From: Parasponia andersonii | Lineage: Eukaryota; Streptophyta; Magnoliopsida; Rosales; Cannabaceae | Reading direction: 5' to 3' | DNA: 64,000 nucleotides | NCBI GenBank assembly: GCA_002914805.1 | Contig: JXTB01000125.1 | Coordinates: 505,683 to 569,682, forward strand | Part shown: in pieces, positions 60,318 to 64,000 of the stretch | Numbering within the stretch: position 1 is the first letter of the stretch | How the letters are laid out: each line of letters opens with the position of its first letter | Notes under the pieces: model-generated | Databases searched by the model: none | What the model was told of the DNA's origin: nothing | What the model saw: only the letters and a program-made list of their open reading frames with translations | Made by a program: the position numbers and the translations under genes

Positions 60318-60975
60318 GCAACATCAATAGGCTACAAATTCGAAATAACAATTGATTACTAAGAATATATTCAAGTATAGATGAAAAAAAATACTCATTT
60401 ATATACTAAGTAGATAAGCTTACATAGTCATCGTATGATAATCGTATGATAAACTTGTAAGGTAGTAAATGAAACACTTCTATAAGAATCATGCATAATA
60501 TATTCATTTGATTCCGTTATCTCAGAGTGATCTCTCTCTTTTATCAAAGTGATGAACAACTTCATTATCTTCTCATGATTTTGCTTAATTTCTAACTGAG
60601 TTGTTTGGTAGATGGAACACTCGTATAAGAATCATGCATAATGTATTTATTTGATTTCGTTATCTTAGGGGCATCTTTCTTTTTGAGCAAAGCGAAGAAC
60701 AATTTCATCATTTTCTCTTGGTTTTGCTTAATATCCAACTGAGTAGCTGGGTGAGAGGACGAGAGGAACCGAACCATTAGTAAATGAGTGAGCCAGAGAG
60801 AACCCTAGTTTTTTTTTTTTTCCTTGTGATTTCTTTTAAAACTAAATAACATTTTGGTTACGGACACATATTTTTTGAATAATGAGGTCATATATTTGTA
60901 AATAGCCATTGTTTGGGCATATTTAATGAAAATTTTCAATTACTCCACAATCGATCTCATCGTTCTCCCTCAGTG

Positions 60976-60979
<4 letters not shown>

Positions 60980-61018
<39 letters not shown>
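60980..61018. repeat. CT microsatellite in the 5' leader region
   Basis: An uninterrupted CT run about 310-350 bases before the TFIIIC-subunit start codon. CT runs are frequent in plant 5' untranslated regions and core promoters. Confidence 0.9.
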
Positions 61019-61019
<1 letters not shown>

Positions 61020-61022
<3 letters not shown>

Positions 61023-61330
61023 CTCCTAAAAGCGACGGTCGCGCTCCAAGCATCGAAACTGAGACGAATCAAGACATCTTCGGCGAACGAACCAAACCCA
61101 TCCAGGTATCTCTTCTCTTCTCTTCTCTCCCATCGCTTCTCTTTTTCTTTTAAATTGAGTCTTTTTCGGTGGAATATTGCGTTACTACTATTAGGTGGAG
61201 TGTTATTAGACATAGTAGTATATCTACTAAAATTTCTCAACCAAAAAAAAAAAAAATATTAATAGACATAAATATACACAAAAAAATCATCCCACTCTTT
61301 TTCAGTGCAGGCAGGCACCATTGTTCTTTC
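61020..61330 (+). promoter_or_regulatory. 5' untranslated region with a probable leader intron
   Basis: CATCCAG/GTATCT (donor at 61105) and TTTTTCAGTGCAG (acceptor near 61308) would remove a leader intron of about 200 bases, leaving a short leader before ATG 61331. In the unspliced text an ATG at 61169 runs in frame into the gene. That would be removed with the intron, so I do not use it as the start. Confidence 0.5.
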
Positions 61331-61432
61331 ATGGCGGAAATTGGGGACAATTTGGTTGACCATGAAGAGCGAGAGCCTCTCGAAGAAGAAGAAGAAGAAG
61401 AAGTAGAAGAAGAAGAAGTAGAAGAAGAAGAT

Positions 61433-61464
<32 letters not shown>

Positions 61465-61772
61465 AGAAGAAGAAGGTTCAGAGTATAGTTTCAGATTCGA
61501 GGAAGGTGTAAATCCATTGGATTTCGTGGAAGATAACGCCTTGACTTCTCAACCCTATAAGCTATTCGAGCGCCTTGAATTCGAGTATGAAGCTCTTGCT
61601 CAGAAAAAACGAAAAGCACCACCACCACCACCACCGCCGGGATCATCAGTCACAGTCAAGAAGGCCAGAGTTGAAGACGAATTTGGAGCCAGACAAACTA
61701 TGGAGGATTCTATCAAAGCTATGAACTATGGTGGTATTCACAAGAAATCTAAACGGGTACACTTTTCTTGCT

Positions 61773-61813
<41 letters not shown>

Positions 61814-63683
61814 CAGTAGGTTTTATACCTTTTACTGCCAAATTTTGTTGTTAATACTGCTGTCGTTGTTATTTAGATTCTACTATATTGGGACTGATAA
61901 GGTTATTTTGCAAGCTAGGAGAACATAAGGGCGCTTTGGGTATGATTCGAATCCTTTACACCAAACGCGGCCCCCTAAATTTTCTCGGGTTATATAATTC
62001 TTGAAATGTTGGTCATGGTAACTGAACCACACTGATTGATTTAAGTTCATTGTGAACTAAATAATAACTATTGAATTTCATTTTTTCCAATTGTGAGGAA
62101 CGGATTTGGTATTATTATTATTATTTTCTGTTCCAAAAATTTTTGGAGATTGTTATATATTAATAGTATGTATGTATCTTTGAGTCTCATCTCTAAACAC
62201 TGTTTTTCTGTGCTCCTCCTGTATCTCGAGCAGCTTAAAAAAAGAGGTAGGCAGAAAGGATCGAAAAACAAGCCGAACCGTCAAGTGGCACGAAGGCTTG
62301 GTGAAGCTACTCTGTATTATGGACATGGCCATTATGAAGAGGTAATGTGCTTAGTGAAACTTGTTTATCTGTTACTGCAGCATGATTTTGGGGTTTAGCT
62401 TAAGCAGTCGGTTCTAGCAAATATGCTTAGGTTTGCTTGATGGATTTCTAACATATATTTAAAATGAATTGTTCATCTTTTCTTGTCCAATTTTGAATTG
62501 TTCCTTTTGTCTTCTTGTTCTTCTTTGATTTTCTTGTTTCTGTTAGGCAGTCTTCTTTGTTTGATTACTTAAGTTGTATTCATATATTAGTCAGTGGATC
62601 CTGTTTTACTATTTTGTTCATAATAGTCTACAAAAAAAAAAAAAAAAGAACAGGAACACACTAATTCGGAAAAAAGAAAAAAAGGAAACTAGTCCTAAAA
62701 ATTTGTCGATTGTCACTTCTCTTGCTTGATCTCTGGGATATAATACTTCACTCAAGTTTTGTCTTTTATTGCGCTCACCCCTTAATTTGGTAGATCAGAT
62801 GTTTTACTGGGTCAGTTAATGTAATGAGTGCAAGGCATCATAACGTGGCAAATTTGAAATATCAAAATATGTAGATAGGAAATAGTGAATGAAGTGTCTC
62901 AACTAAGGACATAAGAAAAATAATAAACAAATGAAGTGGAAGAGTTCGGATTTACATTTTCCATGAAAGAAACCTTAACGTTTTGTTTAGGCTGTATTTA
63001 AGGGCTTGAATAATGGCCGGAGGCTAGAATTTCACAGATGTAGATTGAAGTGGAAAAAGGAGGAACATGATAAACTGATATAAAATATGACATTTTGGCT
63101 TTACAATATTTGTAGGTCCTATTGATGATGTAAAGCTAAACCTTTGGATTGAGGTTTTTTTTTTCTTCCCCAGATGTCATGGGAAATGCTTACAAGAGAA
63201 AGCAAGTGTAATTATAAGTTATTAAACAATTTTTTGATAATTTCGTGTTAGTATTTATCTATGGTTTCTCCTTGATATACTTTCCTAGACATTTTGTCCT
63301 GAATTTGATTTTCTTCTTTGGTAGCATGCTATTTATCTACAGTAGTTGGATTTTCAATATGGTCGAAAAGTGTTGCTAGAAATGTGCTATATCTAGCATA
63401 TATCCTGTAATTGTATTGTTATATAAAAGTTATCTCAATTTATCTACATATCTGTGTTTGTTGTCTTTGCATTGCTGAGGTGTTTCACATGAACTTTGCA
63501 GGCCATATCTGTGTTGCGTCAGATAGTTTTGCAAGCCCCAGTTTTGCCTGATGCATATCATACACTCGGACTTGTCCATGATGCAATGGGTGACAAAAAG
63601 AGAGCCTTAAGTTTCTACATGCTTGCTGCACATTTAATGCCTAAAGATTCATCCCTTTGGAAGTTGCTGGTTTACTGGTCCAT
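61331..63683 (+). CDS. TFIIIC subunit, GTF3C3/TFC4 (tau131) homologue, 5' exons
   Basis: Three coding exons are visible: 61331-61756 (donor at 61757), 62234-62341 and 63502-63683; the gene continues past the window. The protein starts MAEIGDNLVDHEE and has an almost pure Glu tract (about residues 17-53), then YSFRFEEGVNPLDFV, a Pro run (about 98-104), a basic patch, LKKRGRQKGSKNKPN, GEATLYYGHGHYEE, and the first TPR-like helices AISVLRQIVLQAPVLPDAYH, TLGLVHDAMGDKKRALSFYM and PKDSSLWKLLVYWS. That order matches plant general transcription factor 3C polypeptide 3. This TPR subunit of TFIIIC recruits TFIIIB for RNA polymerase III genes in the nucleus. Frames and splice sites are intact, so it is probably functional. 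The acceptor of exon 2 could be at 62231 instead (one extra Gln). Confidence 0.88.
61776..61814. repeat. AAT microsatellite at the start of intron 1
   Basis: About 13 AAT units start about 20 bases after the exon-1 splice donor. The frame that runs through it in translation (Asn run) is intronic. Confidence 0.9.
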
Positions 63684-64000
63684 GTAAGGTTTTTTTACTA
63701 TTGATATAGTTGTTTGAAACTACTCTTTATTTGTCTATGCCTATGTCTGTCCATATTTCACTGTGATAAAAGAAGTCTAGGTTCCTTGATTTGGTTGACA
63801 TTTGATATGTCATTTTGCAAATTGTTGTTCTCCAAGAAAGTGGAAGGTAGCCTATGCTAAACTATTTTCCTATCAAAAAACAATAACCGATTCAACCCCT
63901 CAGGATTAAAGCCAAAAACGGGCTGATTTAGGTAGTCCTAATGTGCAAGTAAAATGCAAAAGGTCGGATATTTGTTCCTCTATTTAGTTTGGAGTGTGGC
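63684..64000 (+). other. Intron 3 of the TFIIIC-subunit gene (partial)
   Basis: It begins GTAAGG right after TGGTCCAT, splitting the codon after WS, and shows no exon before the window ends. Confidence 0.7.

Larger units (their letters stand above)
58641..60920. other. MULE 3' flank and intergenic DNA with tandem duplications
   Basis: No further coding region is supported. An imperfect 225-bp duplication covers about 59120-59570. A perfect 59-bp duplication is at 60200-60317. Copies of a segment around GATTTTGCTTAAT..AACTGAGT recur at 60575-60600 and 60720-60745. The MULE right terminus should lie in this stretch, but I could not identify it. Confidence 0.5.

Noticed and set aside
61169..61330. 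Upstream in-frame ATG extending the TFIIIC subunit by 54 residues
   Set aside because: The extension is low complexity and likely lies in a leader intron. The family-like start MAEIGD at 61331 is the better choice.

Overview
This window is plant nuclear DNA, almost certainly from a eudicot. It is AT-rich, has GT-AG introns and dinucleotide microsatellites, and is dominated by LTR retrotransposons (Ty3/gypsy and Ty1/copia), solo LTRs, MULE, hAT and CACTA remnants. I cannot name the species. There is one scaffold gap (N run, 42404-42814). Only two host loci are recognisable.

Left half (1-27 kb): a broken oxidosqualene cyclase gene (OSC, beta-amyrin/lupeol-synthase type, triterpene pathway) on the + strand. 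Exon 1 (5707-5907) is separated by about 14.6 kb from ten downstream exons (20512-23763). The exons for roughly residues 68-311 are absent. The surviving 3' exons carry a nonsense codon and two frameshifts. The space between holds a decayed chloroplast atpB insertion (6059-6370), a 7.2 kb Ty3/gypsy element on the minus strand (7246-14435, target-site duplication GCAAC) and a solo LTR (14767-17307, duplication GTTTC). A CACTA miniature element sits in a later intron (21600-21871, ATT). Another solo LTR of the same superfamily follows the gene (23891-26683, CAAAT), and the tail of one opens the window (1-1315).

Middle (27-46.6 kb): no host gene seen. It contains solo LTRs (27852-29426, duplication ATCCA; 35448-38123, duplication TTAGT), two related nonautonomous hAT elements (30091-30761; 39529-40665), a CACTA-like piece, two head-to-head LTR fragments (31771-34208), and, after the gap, an LTR of the left-half superfamily interrupted by another LTR.

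Right half (46.6-64 kb): a decayed Mutator-like transposase gene (46588-46680 continuing at 56715-58640) is split by a minus-strand Sirevirus-like copia element (46684-56714). That element's 3' LTR was in turn invaded by an element that left a solo LTR (47834-49454). The last 3 kb hold the 5' end of an apparently intact gene for a TFIIIC subunit (GTF3C3/TFC4 type, TPR protein). It starts at 61331, shows three coding exons, and runs off the window.

No prokaryote-like system, CRISPR array, rRNA or tRNA gene was seen. The less expected signals are a covarying short hairpin and a conserved 3'-splice-site-like motif inside one LTR superfamily, the nested insertion history, and the plastid insertion inside the cyclase intron.
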